From Ideonella sp. (GTDB lineage: Bacteria; Pseudomonadota; Gammaproteobacteria; Burkholderiales; Burkholderiaceae_C): a stretch of 64,000 nt of DNA. Below are positions 55,805-64,000 of this stretch, one piece after another. The DNA is taken from NCBI GenBank assembly GCA_015075165.1, contig JABTUY010000002.1, positions 124,001 to 188,000 of the forward strand. The letters run 5' to 3'. The translations under genes and the position numbers were made by a program. Below the pieces are notes generated by a model. It ran no database searches. It was not told the DNA's origin and saw only the letters and a list, made by a program, of their open reading frames with translations. Each line of letters opens with the position of its first letter. Positions within the stretch are counted from its first letter, which is position 1.

Positions 55805-56398
55805 ATGGCAATGCGCCTGTTGTCGTTTGTGATCTGGGCCGCTGTCGCGGCCATCGCGGTGTTCTGGCTTACGCGCCTGCTCGCGCGGCCGGATGCAGCG
55901 CCTGCGCACACCGTGATGGCCAGTGCCGGCACATCGGTGGCCGCGGCCGATTTCTCTCGCCTGCTCGGCAGCAGCGCACGCGCGGTGGCCGACGCCGCAC
56001 CCGCCGCACCGGCCACCGATGCACGCTTCAAGCTGGTGGGCGTGGTGGCCGCGAAGACGAGCACGCCCGACAGCGGCCTCGCATTGATCGCCGTCGACGG
56101 CAAGCCGCCGCGGCCGGTGGGCCTGGGCGGCGTGGTCGACGGCTCGCTGGTGCTGCTGGCGGTGAACCATCGGCGTGCCGAGCTCGGCCCCGCCGGCGGC
56201 GATCCGACGGTGAAACTCGAGCTGCCCGCCGCGCCGGAGCCAAACCGTTCGGTGCGCGCGCCGGGGGCGTCGGTGACCCCTGCGCCGCCCGCGCGTCCGG
56301 CGGTGGCGCCGCGCCCGGCGCCGCCGCAGGGCAACGCAGGGTCGACACCGGCCGCGCGCTCGGTGGTGGGTCGACCGCCACCTGCACAGTCGCGTTAG
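55805..56398 (+). CDS. gspC: Type II secretion inner-membrane protein GspC
   Basis: A 197-residue bitopic protein. A short N-terminal transmembrane helix (about 5-25) is followed by the periplasmic homology region (LVGVVAAKTSTPDSGLALIAVDGKPPRPVGLGGVVDGSLVLLAVNHRRAEL) that contacts GspD. It lacks the PDZ domain of longer GspC proteins and ends in a Pro/Ala-rich tail. It is transcribed opposite to gspG-F; this split order is unusual compared with the single gspC-M operon of enterics. Confidence 0.88.
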   Translation: MAMRLLSFVIWAAVAAIAVFWLTRLLARPDAAPAHTVMASAGTSVAAADFSRLLGSSARAVADAAPAAPATDARFKLVGVVAAKTSTPDSGLALIAVDGKPPRPVGLGGVVDGSLVLLAVNHRRAELGPAGGDPTVKLELPAAPEPNRSVRAPGASVTPAPPARPAVAPRPAPPQGNAGSTPAARSVVGRPPPAQSR

Positions 56399-56433
56399 CC
56401 AGGCGCATCGGCTGCCGTCGCGCGCGGTGCCGA

Positions 56434-58746
56434 TCACTCGAACAAGTAGGCCACCGTCAGCTGCAGCGTGCGCGGCTTGCCGGGCACGTAGTGGCCGCGG
56501 TAGACGTACTCGGCGTAGTGCTTGTTCGCCACGTTGGTCAGGTTGGCCTTGTAGCTGAGGTTGCCGCGCGTGAACTCGGCCATCAGGTCGGCGGTGACGT
56601 AGCGCGCGGCCCAGACCGGCGAGGTCGCGGGCAGGCCCACCGGACGGTCGCCGCCCTTGGCGTTCAGGCCGGCGCCGATGCGCCAGTACGGATTGATCTG
56701 GTAGGTGGTCCACAACGTGCCGCTGTGGCGCGGTGTCAGGCCGGGTCGCGAGCCCACCGGCTCGGTACCGGGTGCACCGTTGGAGGCGTCGACGCGCGCG
56801 ACGGGGATGTACGCGTACGAGCCGAACACCTCCCAGGCCGGCGTCAGGCGGCCGGCCAGGTCGAGTTCGAAGCCGGCGGCATGGCGCTGGCCCGACAGCA
56901 CGTAGTTGCAGCCGTCGACCGATTCGCTGTCGCGGTTGCGCTCGTTGTACTTGGTGGAGTGGAACAGCGCAACGCGCGAGGTGAAGCGGCCGGCGGCCCA
57001 ATCGAGCTTGGCACCGAGCTCGATGTTGCGGCTCTTCTCGGGTGGCGTGTTGGAGGTGCCGGAGTCGTACTGGTAGGTATCGCCCGAGGTGTTGAACGAG
57101 GTGCCGTACGACAGGTGGTAGCTCTGCGTGTCGCTGGGTTGGAACAGCACGCCGACGCGCTGGCTCAGCAGCGAATCGCTGCGCGAGAAGCGCGTGTCGG
57201 CCGGCGTGTAGCACGGGTTGGGTTGCGGCGGGTTGCCGGTGGTCGGGAAACCCTGCGCGGTGATGGCGTGGTAGCGGCCCTCGAAGCGGTCCCAGCGCGC
57301 ACCGGCCAGCAGCTTCCACTGCGGCGCCACCTGCAGCAGGTCTTGCGCGTAGACGCCAAGCCCCTTGGCGTCGAACGTGCGGTTGACCTGGGCGGTGCGC
57401 CGGGTCTCGTCGATGAAGGCACCGTCGTCCGGCGTGCCCACGGTCGTGCGCGGCTTGGTTAGTGTCACGCCGGTGGGCAGCGGCAGCGCATAGTTCTCGA
57501 ACTGCTCGTGCGCCAGGTCGACGCCGGCCTGCACCGAGTGCCCGAGTCCGAACCAGCGGTGCTTGCCGCTGTAGTCGGTTTGCAGGTAGCGCGTGCCCAT
57601 GTCCATCTTCTTGTTGTTGGTGCCACGTGTGAGCACCGTGGCGCTGCTGAAGGTGTCGGCGTTCACCGCCAGGCCGCCGGGCTGCGCGCTGGCCGGCGCG
57701 AAGCGGATCGCGCTGGCGCGCTGGTCGCGCTGGTAGTGGGCCAGCCGCAGCTGCGTGCGCAGCTCGGCGTCGGCCCCGAAGCGGTGCACATGGCTGGCCA
57801 CCCACTGGCGGGTACCGGTGCGCGCGAAGTCGCTGGCCATGCCGTAGTAGTTCTTCAGGTCGGTGTTCCACTGGTAGTTGCCGCCGCCCACCGGCCCGGG
57901 CGTCAACCACGGCAGGCCGTAGTGGATGCCGTTGTCGTTGTCCAGGTAGTACGCGCCGAGCGAGAACTCGTTGCGCGTGCCGATGCCCCAGCGGTAGGTG
58001 GGCGCGATGCCGTGCTTGTCGATCCTGTTGCCCCAGTTGTCGGCCTGGGTGTTCATCACGTTGATGCGCAGCGCCGCGTCGTCGCCGGTGACGAAGTTGA
58101 AGTCGCCGGTGCCGCGCACCGCGCGGCCCGAGCCGAGCGTGAACGCCACTTCGTGCTGCGTGGCCAGCAGCGGCTGCTTGCTCACCTGGTTGACCGCGCC
58201 CCCGGTGGAGCCGCGGCCGAACAGCAGCGAGGCCGAGCCGCGCAGCACTTCGAGGCGGTCCCAGTTGAAAGCGTCGCGCTCGTAGAACGCCGGGTCGCGC
58301 ATGCCGTCGATGAAGATGTCGCCGGTGCTCTGCAGCGAGTAGCCGCGCAGGCGGATGTCCTCCTCGCCGCCTTCGGCGGCCTGGAAGCTGATGCCGGCGG
58401 TGTTCTTCAGCGCCTCCTTCAGCGTCTCCTGGCCGCGGTCGTCGAGCAGCTTCTCGGTGACCACTGTGATCGACTGCGGGATGTCGCGCAGGGGTTGATG
58501 GCCCTTGCCGATGCCGCTGGTCGTGGAGCGCACGGTTTCCTTGCCGCTGGGCTCGGCAGCGGCCTTGGCGCGCACCGCGGGCATCACCTTCTCGCTGCCT
58601 TCGGCCGGCGGCGGCGGTTCGGCCTGCGCAAGCGCCGTGCCGCCGATCGTGGCGCCCGTGAACAGCACGGCCAGCGGCCGCAGGGCCGCTCGGGCGATCG
58701 GGGTGCGTGCGTGAGGGGGCGTGCGTCGCCGTGCTGGGTTCTTCAT
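56434..58746 (-). CDS. TonB-dependent siderophore receptor
   Basis: A 770-residue outer-membrane receptor. A signal peptide (about 1-41, ending ALAQA) leads to a plug domain (about 80-190; PLRDIPQSITVVTEKLL, QETLKEALKNTAGISF, IFIDGMRDPAFYERD). A 22-strand barrel follows, ending ANKHYAEYVYRGHYVPGKPRTLQLTVAYLFE with terminal Phe-Glu. The plug pattern matches catecholate-type receptors (Fiu/CirA-like group); the ligand is unknown. It is the last gene of the tonB-exbB-exbD series, and the whole set is likely iron-repressed. Confidence 0.93.
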   Translation of the reverse strand: MKNPARRRTPPHARTPIARAALRPLAVLFTGATIGGTALAQAEPPPPAEGSEKVMPAVRAKAAAEPSGKETVRSTTSGIGKGHQPLRDIPQSITVVTEKLLDDRGQETLKEALKNTAGISFQAAEGGEEDIRLRGYSLQSTGDIFIDGMRDPAFYERDAFNWDRLEVLRGSASLLFGRGSTGGAVNQVSKQPLLATQHEVAFTLGSGRAVRGTGDFNFVTGDDAALRINVMNTQADNWGNRIDKHGIAPTYRWGIGTRNEFSLGAYYLDNDNGIHYGLPWLTPGPVGGGNYQWNTDLKNYYGMASDFARTGTRQWVASHVHRFGADAELRTQLRLAHYQRDQRASAIRFAPASAQPGGLAVNADTFSSATVLTRGTNNKKMDMGTRYLQTDYSGKHRWFGLGHSVQAGVDLAHEQFENYALPLPTGVTLTKPRTTVGTPDDGAFIDETRRTAQVNRTFDAKGLGVYAQDLLQVAPQWKLLAGARWDRFEGRYHAITAQGFPTTGNPPQPNPCYTPADTRFSRSDSLLSQRVGVLFQPSDTQSYHLSYGTSFNTSGDTYQYDSGTSNTPPEKSRNIELGAKLDWAAGRFTSRVALFHSTKYNERNRDSESVDGCNYVLSGQRHAAGFELDLAGRLTPAWEVFGSYAYIPVARVDASNGAPGTEPVGSRPGLTPRHSGTLWTTYQINPYWRIGAGLNAKGGDRPVGLPATSPVWAARYVTADLMAEFTRGNLSYKANLTNVANKHYAEYVYRGHYVPGKPRTLQLTVAYLFE

Positions 58747-58833
58747 CGCGGTCGATCTCCTCGGTCGTGGGCAGGCAAGGCAGGGCCCAGCGCGGCGCGG
58801 GTGGCGCAGCGTTGGGGTGGGTTCAACAGGGGC

Positions 58834-59256
58834 TCAGCGGGTCGGCTCGGGCTCGCTGACGAAGCCGATCTTCGGCAGGCCGGCGCGCGCGGCATCGGCC
58901 AGCGTCTCGGCCACGTGGCGGTACGGCACGGCCTGGTCGGCGCGCAGATGCACCTCGGGCTGCGGCGAGCGCTGGCCCTCGGCGGCGAAGCGCGCCGCGG
59001 CCTCGGCCCGCGTCACCGGCTCGCCGTTCCAGAAGCGCGCGCCGGTGGCGTCGATCGCGAACTCGATCTTGTCGGGCTTGAGCTGGTTGACGTGCGAGTC
59101 GGCTTTCGGCAGGTCGAGCTTGACCGCGTGCGTCAGCAACGGCGCAGTGATGATGAAGATCACCAGCAGCACCAGCATCACGTCGATCAACGGCACCATG
59201 TTGATGTCGTTCATCGGCGCCGCCGTGGGCTTGCGGTCGAACGAGGCGAAGGCCAT
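58834..59256 (-). CDS. exbD: Biopolymer transport protein ExbD
   Basis: A 140-residue bitopic protein. The transmembrane helix (about 20-42) contains the conserved Asp in PLIDVMLVLLVIF that carries protons. The periplasmic domain has LPKADSHVNQLKPDK and VHLRADQAVPYRHVAETLADA. It works with ExbB and TonB to energise the receptor encoded downstream. It starts 13 bases after exbB. Confidence 0.95.
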   Translation of the reverse strand: MAFASFDRKPTAAPMNDINMVPLIDVMLVLLVIFIITAPLLTHAVKLDLPKADSHVNQLKPDKIEFAIDATGARFWNGEPVTRAEAAARFAAEGQRSPQPEVHLRADQAVPYRHVAETLADAARAGLPKIGFVSEPEPTR

Positions 59257-59269
59257 GGCGATGCCCCGT

Positions 59270-60037
59270 TCAGGCCGCGCTGCGGGCCACGGTGCGCAGC
59301 GCGGCGGCGCTCGCGACCTCGGCCGGTGCGGGTGCCGCGGCGCTGGCCTTCAGGCTGCTGCCGGTGGACAGGAAAGTCTGCAACTCGAACGCGAACGCGT
59401 CCAGCCGCGCGCCTTGCACGCGGTTGCTGCGCACGATCGCGTTGTAGGCCACCACCGCGGGGATGGCCACCGCCAGGCCGATGCCGGTCATGATCAGTGC
59501 CTCGCCCACCGGGCCGGCCACCTTGTCGAGCGTGCCGGCACCGCTCATGCCGATGCCCAGCAGCGCGTGGTACACGCCCCACACGGTGCCGAACAGGCCG
59601 ACGAACGGCGCCGTGGCACCGATCGTGGCCAGCGTGGTCAGGCCGTTCTCCAGCCGCGTGGTCTCTTCGTCGAGCACCTTCTTCAGCGTGCGTGTGACGA
59701 AGTCGTGCGCGCTGCCGGCCTCGGCGAGTTTGGCGGCGCCGTAGCGTGCGTGGTGCGCCTGGGCGTGCATCGCATGCGCGGCCAGGTGCGAGAACGGGTC
59801 GCGCGCGCCGTGCGTGGCGATCTCGGCGCCCACCTCGTCGAGCGAGCGCGCGTTCCAGAAGAAGCGCAGGAACTGCTCGCTGCGCCGACCGCGCACCAGC
59901 AACCCAAGCCCCTTGATCGCGATCAGTGTCCACGACAGCGCCGACATCGCCGCCAGGATCAACAGCAGCGTGCGCGAGATGGCGTCGGTCTGCATCAGGA
60001 AGTGGCCGAAGCCGAGTGCGGTCTGTGGATCGGTCAT
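59270..60037 (-). CDS. exbB: MotA/TolQ/ExbB proton channel protein ExbB
   Basis: A 255-residue membrane protein with three transmembrane helices (about 25-45, 137-160, 178-200). The C-terminal pair, LATIGATAPFVGLFGTVWGVYHAL and GEALIMTGIGLAVAIPAVVAYNAI, is the conserved channel core. GGAGACC precedes the ATG at 60037; an upstream in-frame ATG would add MMETN. It forms the channel with ExbD that powers TonB. Confidence 0.95.
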   Translation of the reverse strand: MTDPQTALGFGHFLMQTDAISRTLLLILAAMSALSWTLIAIKGLGLLVRGRRSEQFLRFFWNARSLDEVGAEIATHGARDPFSHLAAHAMHAQAHHARYGAAKLAEAGSAHDFVTRTLKKVLDEETTRLENGLTTLATIGATAPFVGLFGTVWGVYHALLGIGMSGAGTLDKVAGPVGEALIMTGIGLAVAIPAVVAYNAIVRSNRVQGARLDAFAFELQTFLSTGSSLKASAAAPAPAEVASAAALRTVARSAA

Positions 60038-60099
60038 GTTGGTCTCCATCACGAGCGGCGCGACCTGCGACGCATGAGCAGGCGCGGCCGAGAGCCGCC

Positions 60100-60257
60100 G
60101 CGGAACCGGCTTTGCCGGGCCGCTGGCGGGCCTTGCAAGCCGCGTGGCCGCGAGACGCGGCCACTCCTCGGTCCGTCCAAGCCGACGCAGGTCGGCTTGG
60201 AGCCGCGGGCCTCAGCCCCCTTGCAGGGGGAGGCGCCGAAGGCGCTTCGGGGGTGGT
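60100..60257 (-). repeat. Multi-hairpin intergenic repeat, long copy, after tonB
   Basis: On the + strand it contains in order CCGGCTTTGCCGG, GTGGCCGCG-AGA-CGCGGCCAC, TCCAAGCCGAC-GCAG-GTCGGCTTGGA, CCCCCTTGCAGGGGG and GCGCCGAAGGCGC, each able to form a hairpin. It starts five bases after the tonB stop codon and ends about 60 bases before exbB. Two further copies lie at 31.9 and 52.8 kb. Confidence 0.8.
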
Positions 60258-60262
60258 TCACA

Positions 60263-60943
60263 TCAATTCTCGAGTTCGAAGACGAGGGGCATCACGACCC
60301 AGAACGGCAACGGCAGGCCGTTCTCGGTGTAGGGCTTGAAGCGCGTGCGGCGCACGGTGGCGAGCGCTGCTTCGTCCAGTCGCGCGTGGCCGGACGAGCG
60401 GATCAGCGTCGTCTGCTGCGGCGTGCCGCGGGCATCGACCAGCACGCGCACGTGCACCTGGCCCTGTTCGCGCGCGCGGCGCGCGGCGGCCGGGTAGGTC
60501 AGCACCGGCGGTGTCAGGTATTCCACCGCGGTGATCGCGATCGTGGGCGGTGCCGGTGGCGATGGCGGCGCCGGTGCCGCGGCGACCATGGCCACCGGTT
60601 CGGGAGCCGCTGCAACCGGTTCGGGCGGAGGTGCCGGCGGCGCCACGAAGGCGGGCGGCTCCGGCGTCGGCGCGGGCTCGCTGACGATCACCGGCTTCGG
60701 CTGAAGCTTGCGTATCGGCTGTGGTTTCGGTGGCGGTGGTGCCGCCGGTGCGGGTGGCTCGGGCGGTGCGATCCAGTCGACGACGATCGGTGCCACCTCG
60801 CCGAGGGTCTGACGTACGGGTTCGAGTTGCAGCAGCGCCCACGCGCCCGCGGCATGCAGTGCGACCGCGCCGAGCGCCAAGCCGCGTCGTGCGACGGCCG
60901 GCAACGCGTCGGGCGAATGACTGGGCAGGGCTGGGGCGGGCAC
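60263..60943 (-). CDS. tonB: TonB-family energy transducer
   Basis: A 226-residue protein. An N-terminal transmembrane helix (about 20-40) is followed by a Pro/Ala-rich periplasmic spacer with KPQPIRKLQPKP, and then a C-terminal TonB domain (about 135-226; PPVLTYPAAARRAREQGQVHVRVLVDARGTPQQTTLIRSSGHARLDEAALATVRRTRFKPYTENG). The start is GTG. It carries proton-motive energy from ExbBD to the receptor. A Fur-box-like palindrome lies 38 bases upstream. Confidence 0.95.
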   Translation of the reverse strand: MPAPALPSHSPDALPAVARRGLALGAVALHAAGAWALLQLEPVRQTLGEVAPIVVDWIAPPEPPAPAAPPPPKPQPIRKLQPKPVIVSEPAPTPEPPAFVAPPAPPPEPVAAAPEPVAMVAAAPAPPSPPAPPTIAITAVEYLTPPVLTYPAAARRAREQGQVHVRVLVDARGTPQQTTLIRSSGHARLDEAALATVRRTRFKPYTENGLPLPFWVVMPLVFELEN

Positions 60944-60980
60944 GTTGCAGCGGAATTCAGCGGTGCGTCAGCTTGAGTAT

Positions 60981-61002
60981 AAATACGAATGGTTCGCGTT
61001 TG
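60981..61002 (-). promoter_or_regulatory. Candidate Fur box upstream of tonB
   Basis: The + strand reads AAATACGAATGGTTCGCGTT then TG. It matches by eye 16 of 22 positions of the Fur pattern used for the permease box, and CGAA/TTCG form inverted arms around the centre. It sits in the tonB promoter region, so iron repression of the tonB-exbBD-receptor operon is likely. Confidence 0.55.
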
Positions 61003-61201
61003 CAAAGAAAAGTGTGCCTAGCCGACCAGGTCCCTTGATCTGCCTCAGCCGAGGTATCTCGCCGGATGAGTCGGCCGCGCGCTTCGTCGCGCCGGCTGAA
61101 CGGGCGCCGATGGCGGACCGCTGTGGTCCAAGCGCGCGGGCCATCGGTGCCGAGGCCGGCGGCGTGACCCGTCGGGCTGCTGCTCGCCAGCGGCAGCGGC
61201 T

Positions 61202-62299
61202 TCAGGCCGCCGGCGGAGCGATGTCGCTGGTGGGGCCGAGCTCGGCCGTCTGCGTGGTGATGCCCGACGGGCGCGAGGGGCCCGGGTCTTCGCCCTCGGC
61301 CACCTCGGTGAGCAGCGCGGCGGCGCTGCGCACCAGCGGCCACGCCAGCGCGGCGCCGGTGCCGTCGGTGCTCTCCATGCCGAGCTCGAGCAGCGCCGAC
61401 GCACGGAACAGGTTCAGCGCCACGTCGAGGCCGCGGTGGCTGTGGCTGCGACAGAACACGCAGTAGTCGGTGGCCGGCGTGGCGATGCGCGAGGCGACCA
61501 GCAACGCGGCGCAGGCCGCCATGCCGTCGATCATCACGAGGTGGCGCTTGCTGGCGGCGACCAGCAGCACGCCAACCATCACCGCGACCTCGAAGCCGCC
61601 GAACGCCGCCAGGATCTCGACCGGATCGGCCACGTCGCGGTGCTTCGCCTGTGCGCCCTGCAGGATCGACAGCAGGTGCGCCAGCAGCTCGGGGTTCATG
61701 TTCGGGCCGCTGATGATCAGGTCGCGCACCGGCGTGTCGGTGAGGCGCGACAGCACCAGCGCCGCGCTTTCGTGCGAGCCGACACCGATGCCGGCCACCG
61801 CGACCAGATTGCCGCGCAGTGTGTCGCCGATCTCCATGCCGGCGCGGATGGCCGCATGCGCGTGATCGACCGACATCGCGAGGCCGACGCGTGCGTTGCG
61901 CGTGCCGTGCGCGATCTTGCGGCGGATCAGGCGGTCGTGCGGCGCGACCATCTCGGCCACGCCGCAATCGACCACCGACAGCTCGAGCCCCTGGATGCGC
62001 GCGAACACCGACACCGGCAACTGCCCGGTCAGCAGCTGCGACACCTGCTCGTGCGTCTGCCGGCGCTGCGGCGCGGCCACGCCGTCGACCGCGAGGCCAT
62101 GATCGGCGGCGAAGATCACCAGCTGCGGATCACGGAAACGCGGCTTCAGCGTGTTCTGCATCAGGCCGAGGCGGATCGCCAGCGGCTCGAGCTCGCCCAG
62201 GCTGCCGGTGGCCTCGGCGCGGCGCTGCAGCTTCTCCTTCAGCGCGTTCTCGAGCAGCGGCTTCGAGGTGGGAGCGATCAGCGAACGGTCGGACGACAT
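61202..62299 (-). CDS. cobT: CobT-like nicotinate-nucleotide dimethylbenzimidazole phosphoribosyltransferase, divergent
   Basis: A 365-residue protein with the DBI-PRT fold pattern: GELEPLAIRLGLMQNTLKP, VIFAADHGLAVDGVAAPQRRQTHEQV (the family AxHG-type motif), ILAAFGGFEVAVMVGVLLVAASKRHLVMIDGM and a late TDGTGAALAWPLV. Two usual active-site motifs are altered: the GEMGIGNTT loop reads VAGIGVGSHESAA, and the Glu of the terminal GEGTG motif is Asp. It may activate a different lower-ligand base or have lost the original activity. It lies 33 bases downstream of ilvA on the same strand. No other cobalamin genes or riboswitch are seen here. Confidence 0.7.
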   Translation of the reverse strand: MSSDRSLIAPTSKPLLENALKEKLQRRAEATGSLGELEPLAIRLGLMQNTLKPRFRDPQLVIFAADHGLAVDGVAAPQRRQTHEQVSQLLTGQLPVSVFARIQGLELSVVDCGVAEMVAPHDRLIRRKIAHGTRNARVGLAMSVDHAHAAIRAGMEIGDTLRGNLVAVAGIGVGSHESAALVLSRLTDTPVRDLIISGPNMNPELLAHLLSILQGAQAKHRDVADPVEILAAFGGFEVAVMVGVLLVAASKRHLVMIDGMAACAALLVASRIATPATDYCVFCRSHSHRGLDVALNLFRASALLELGMESTDGTGAALAWPLVRSAAALLTEVAEGEDPGPSRPSGITTQTAELGPTSDIAPPAA

Positions 62300-62332
62300 G
62301 GGCGTGTACGAACGGTCTACGGCGCGTGGGCG

Positions 62333-63877
62333 TCAGCGCAAGAACAGCTTGTACACCGGGTTTCGGGTTTCTTCGACATACGGATACGCCAGCGTGTCGA
62401 GAAATTGCGCAAAAGCCGCATCGTCGCGCGCCGGCACCTGGATGCCGACCAGGATCCGCCCGTAGTCGGCACCCTGATTGCGGTAGTGGAACAGGCTGAT
62501 GTTCCAGCCGGGGTCGAGCGTGGTCAGAAAGCGCATCAGCGCGCCGGGCCGCTCGGGGAAGACGAAGCGCAGCAGCCGCTCGTGCCGCGCCAGCTCGGTG
62601 CGGCCGCCGACCATGTGCCGCACGTGCTCCTTGGCCAGCTCGTCGTCGGTGAGGTCGAGCGTGGCGAAGCCGTGGCGCTCGAACTGGCGCGCGATGCGCG
62701 CGGCCTCGTCGTGGCGCGAGATCGCGACACCGACGAACACATGCGCCACCTGCGCATCGGAAATGCGGTAGTTGAACTCGGTGACCGCGCGGTGGCCGAT
62801 CTGCTCGCAGAAGGCGCGGAACGAGCCGCGCCGCTCGGGGATCGTGACCGCGAACAGCGCCTCGCGCCGCTCGCCGAACTCGGCGCGCTCGGCGACGAAG
62901 CGCAGGCGGTCGAAGTTCATGTTGGCGCCGCAGGTGATCGTGACCAGCGTCTGGCCCTTGGTCTTGTGCCGCGCCACCCACTGCTTGAGGCCGGCCACGC
63001 CGAGCGCGCCGGCCGGCTCCAGCACGGTGCGCGTATCCTGGAACACGTCCTTGATCGCGGCGCAGACCTCGTCGGTGTCGACCAGCACGAACTCGTCGAC
63101 CCACTGGCGCGCGAGCCGGAAAGTTTCCTCGCCGACCAGCTTGACCGCGGTGCCGTCGGAGAACAACCCGACGTCGGCGAGCTCGACGCGCCTGCCGGCG
63201 CGCACCGAGCGCGCCATCGCGTCGGAGTCGCGCGTCTGCACGCCGACGATGCGCACCTCGGGTCGCACCGCCTTCAGGTAGGCCGCGATGCCCGAGACCA
63301 GGCCGCCGCCGCCGACCGCGACGAACACGGCGTCGATCGCGCCTTGGTGCTGGCGCAGGATCTCCATGCCGATGGTGCCCTGGCCGGCGATCACGTCGGG
63401 GTCGTCGAACGGGTGCACGAAGCTCAGGCGCTGCTTGCGCTGCAGCGCGATCGCGTGCTGGTAGGCGTCGGAGTAGCTGTCGCCTTGCAGCACCACTTCG
63501 CCACCGAGCGCCTGCACCGCATCGACCTTGACGCGCGGTGTCGTCACCGGCATCACCACCACCGCGCGGCACCCCAGCCGGCGCGCGGCGAGTGCGACGC
63601 CTTGCGCATGGTTGCCGGCCGACGCGCAGATCACGCCGCGCGCCAGCTGCGCCGCGCCGAGGTGCGCCATCTTGTTGTACGCGCCGCGCAGCTTGAAGCT
63701 GAACACGCTCTGCTGGTCTTCGCGCTTGAGCAGCACGTGATTGCCGAGGCGCCGCGACAGTGCGCGCGCGGGGTCGAGGGGTGTCTCCTGCGCCACGTCG
63801 TAGACGCGCGCGGTCAGGATGCGCTGCAGGTAGTCGGCGCGGCTGCGCGAAGCCGGCTTGCGCGAAGCGCTGGCCAT
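62333..63877 (-). CDS. ilvA: Threonine ammonia-lyase, biosynthetic
   Basis: A 514-residue PLP enzyme, the standard length for biosynthetic IlvA. The PLP-binding Lys62 is in SVFSFKLRGAYNKM. The phosphate-binding glycine loop is VAVGGGGLVSGIAAYLK, and the SAGNHAQGVAL motif is intact. Two C-terminal ACT-like regulatory domains follow (about 330-410 and 425-510; EFNYRISDAQVAHVFVGV, FPERPGALMRFLTTL). It makes 2-oxobutanoate for isoleucine and is feedback-inhibited by isoleucine (family knowledge). ATG at 63877 aligns with family starts; the frame is open to the window edge. Confidence 0.96.
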   Translation of the reverse strand: MASASRKPASRSRADYLQRILTARVYDVAQETPLDPARALSRRLGNHVLLKREDQQSVFSFKLRGAYNKMAHLGAAQLARGVICASAGNHAQGVALAARRLGCRAVVVMPVTTPRVKVDAVQALGGEVVLQGDSYSDAYQHAIALQRKQRLSFVHPFDDPDVIAGQGTIGMEILRQHQGAIDAVFVAVGGGGLVSGIAAYLKAVRPEVRIVGVQTRDSDAMARSVRAGRRVELADVGLFSDGTAVKLVGEETFRLARQWVDEFVLVDTDEVCAAIKDVFQDTRTVLEPAGALGVAGLKQWVARHKTKGQTLVTITCGANMNFDRLRFVAERAEFGERREALFAVTIPERRGSFRAFCEQIGHRAVTEFNYRISDAQVAHVFVGVAISRHDEAARIARQFERHGFATLDLTDDELAKEHVRHMVGGRTELARHERLLRFVFPERPGALMRFLTTLDPGWNISLFHYRNQGADYGRILVGIQVPARDDAAFAQFLDTLAYPYVEETRNPVYKLFLR

Positions 63878-64000
63878 GGTCGGGTGCGGTGGAGGGGGCG
63901 GGGGATCATACGGCAGCGATCTCGATCGACCGCTGCCGGTGAAGAGCCCGCGGCGCGACCCTGGGCTCGATCGCCCTATGATCTCGACCGAGCGGCGCAC
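63878..64000. other. Promoter region of ilvA and window edge
   Basis: These 123 bases carry the ilvA upstream region. The + strand has an ATG at about 63978 with an open frame to the end (MISTERR...), which could be the start of a divergent gene, but seven codons cannot support a call. Confidence 0.3.

Noticed and set aside
60944-61201. Cobalamin riboswitch or small RNA near cobT
   Set aside because: The region is downstream of cobT, not upstream, and no cobalamin-box sequence (such as GCCACTG) or riboswitch fold could be recognised.

Overview
This is a GC-rich (about 70% by eye) chromosomal segment with dense genes and short spacers. It carries a c-type cytochrome/FTR1 iron permease, a complete type II secretion (Gsp) cluster, a Bug-type binding protein, a PEP-CTERM protein, a BPSS1780-like membrane protein and a branched-chain-type ABC operon with acyl-CoA ligases. 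This set best fits a betaproteobacterium of the Burkholderiales, probably the Rubrivivax/Leptothrix/Piscinibacter side. That placement is an inference from gene content; no rRNA or other phylogenetic marker is present.

Layout. 1-3 kb: end of an autotransporter-like barrel, the iron permease and bacterioferritin, with Fur-box-like palindromes. 3-9 kb: MFS transporter; Spy/CpxP-like protein followed by an OmpR-type regulator and a sensor kinase; FMN-binding split-barrel protein; VOC-ArsR-AHSA1 operon preceded by two perfect inverted repeats. 9.3-15.4 kb: RND tripartite efflux operon whose inner-membrane pump gene is broken by four frame changes. 15.5-21.8 kb: small membrane proteins, a PEBP-family protein, a group II intron with its maturase, a hemerythrin-like protein and a VanZ-like protein. 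21.8-26.2 kb: two-subunit molybdenum hydroxylase (no FAD subunit), CDF metal transporter and D-aminoacyl-tRNA deacylase. 26.2-30.3 kb: Lys/Gly repeat protein, Bug-type binding protein, a previously hidden 54-residue ORF coupled to an NAD-binding epimerase-like gene, and a divergent LysR regulator. 30.3-40.1 kb: one long leftward operon (acyl-CoA synthetase, livGHMKF-like transporter, small protein, PaaK-like ligase) with a divergent Crp/Fnr regulator. 40.2-44.8 kb: PEP-CTERM protein, 5'-nucleotidase, diguanylate cyclase and a stand-alone AAA ATPase. 45.0-56.4 kb: type II secretion cluster, gspG-H-I-J-K-L-M-N-D-E-F leftward with gspC divergent. 56.4-60.9 kb: tonB-exbB-exbD-TonB-dependent receptor under a Fur-like box. 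61.2-63.9 kb: ilvA and a divergent cobT-like gene.

Genes that appear to work together: iron uptake and storage (FTR1 permease, Bfr, TonB/ExbBD and receptor), all next to similar Fur-like palindromes; envelope stress sensing (Spy-like protein plus CpxRA-like pair); import and CoA activation of a carboxylate or aromatic acid (Liv-type transporter with two AMP-forming ligases); and protein export through the T2SS.

Most notable observations. The group II intron has boundaries that can be read from the sequence (a perfect 7-nt IBS1/EBS1 match). It sits directly next to the Shine-Dalgarno of the PEBP gene, on the antisense strand. A multi-hairpin repeat family occurs just after the stop codons of livF, gspK and tonB. 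A terminator-like hairpin whose stem uses the last codons of livH lies inside the liv operon. There is also the cluster of frame changes in the RND pump and a CobT-like protein with altered active-site motifs.
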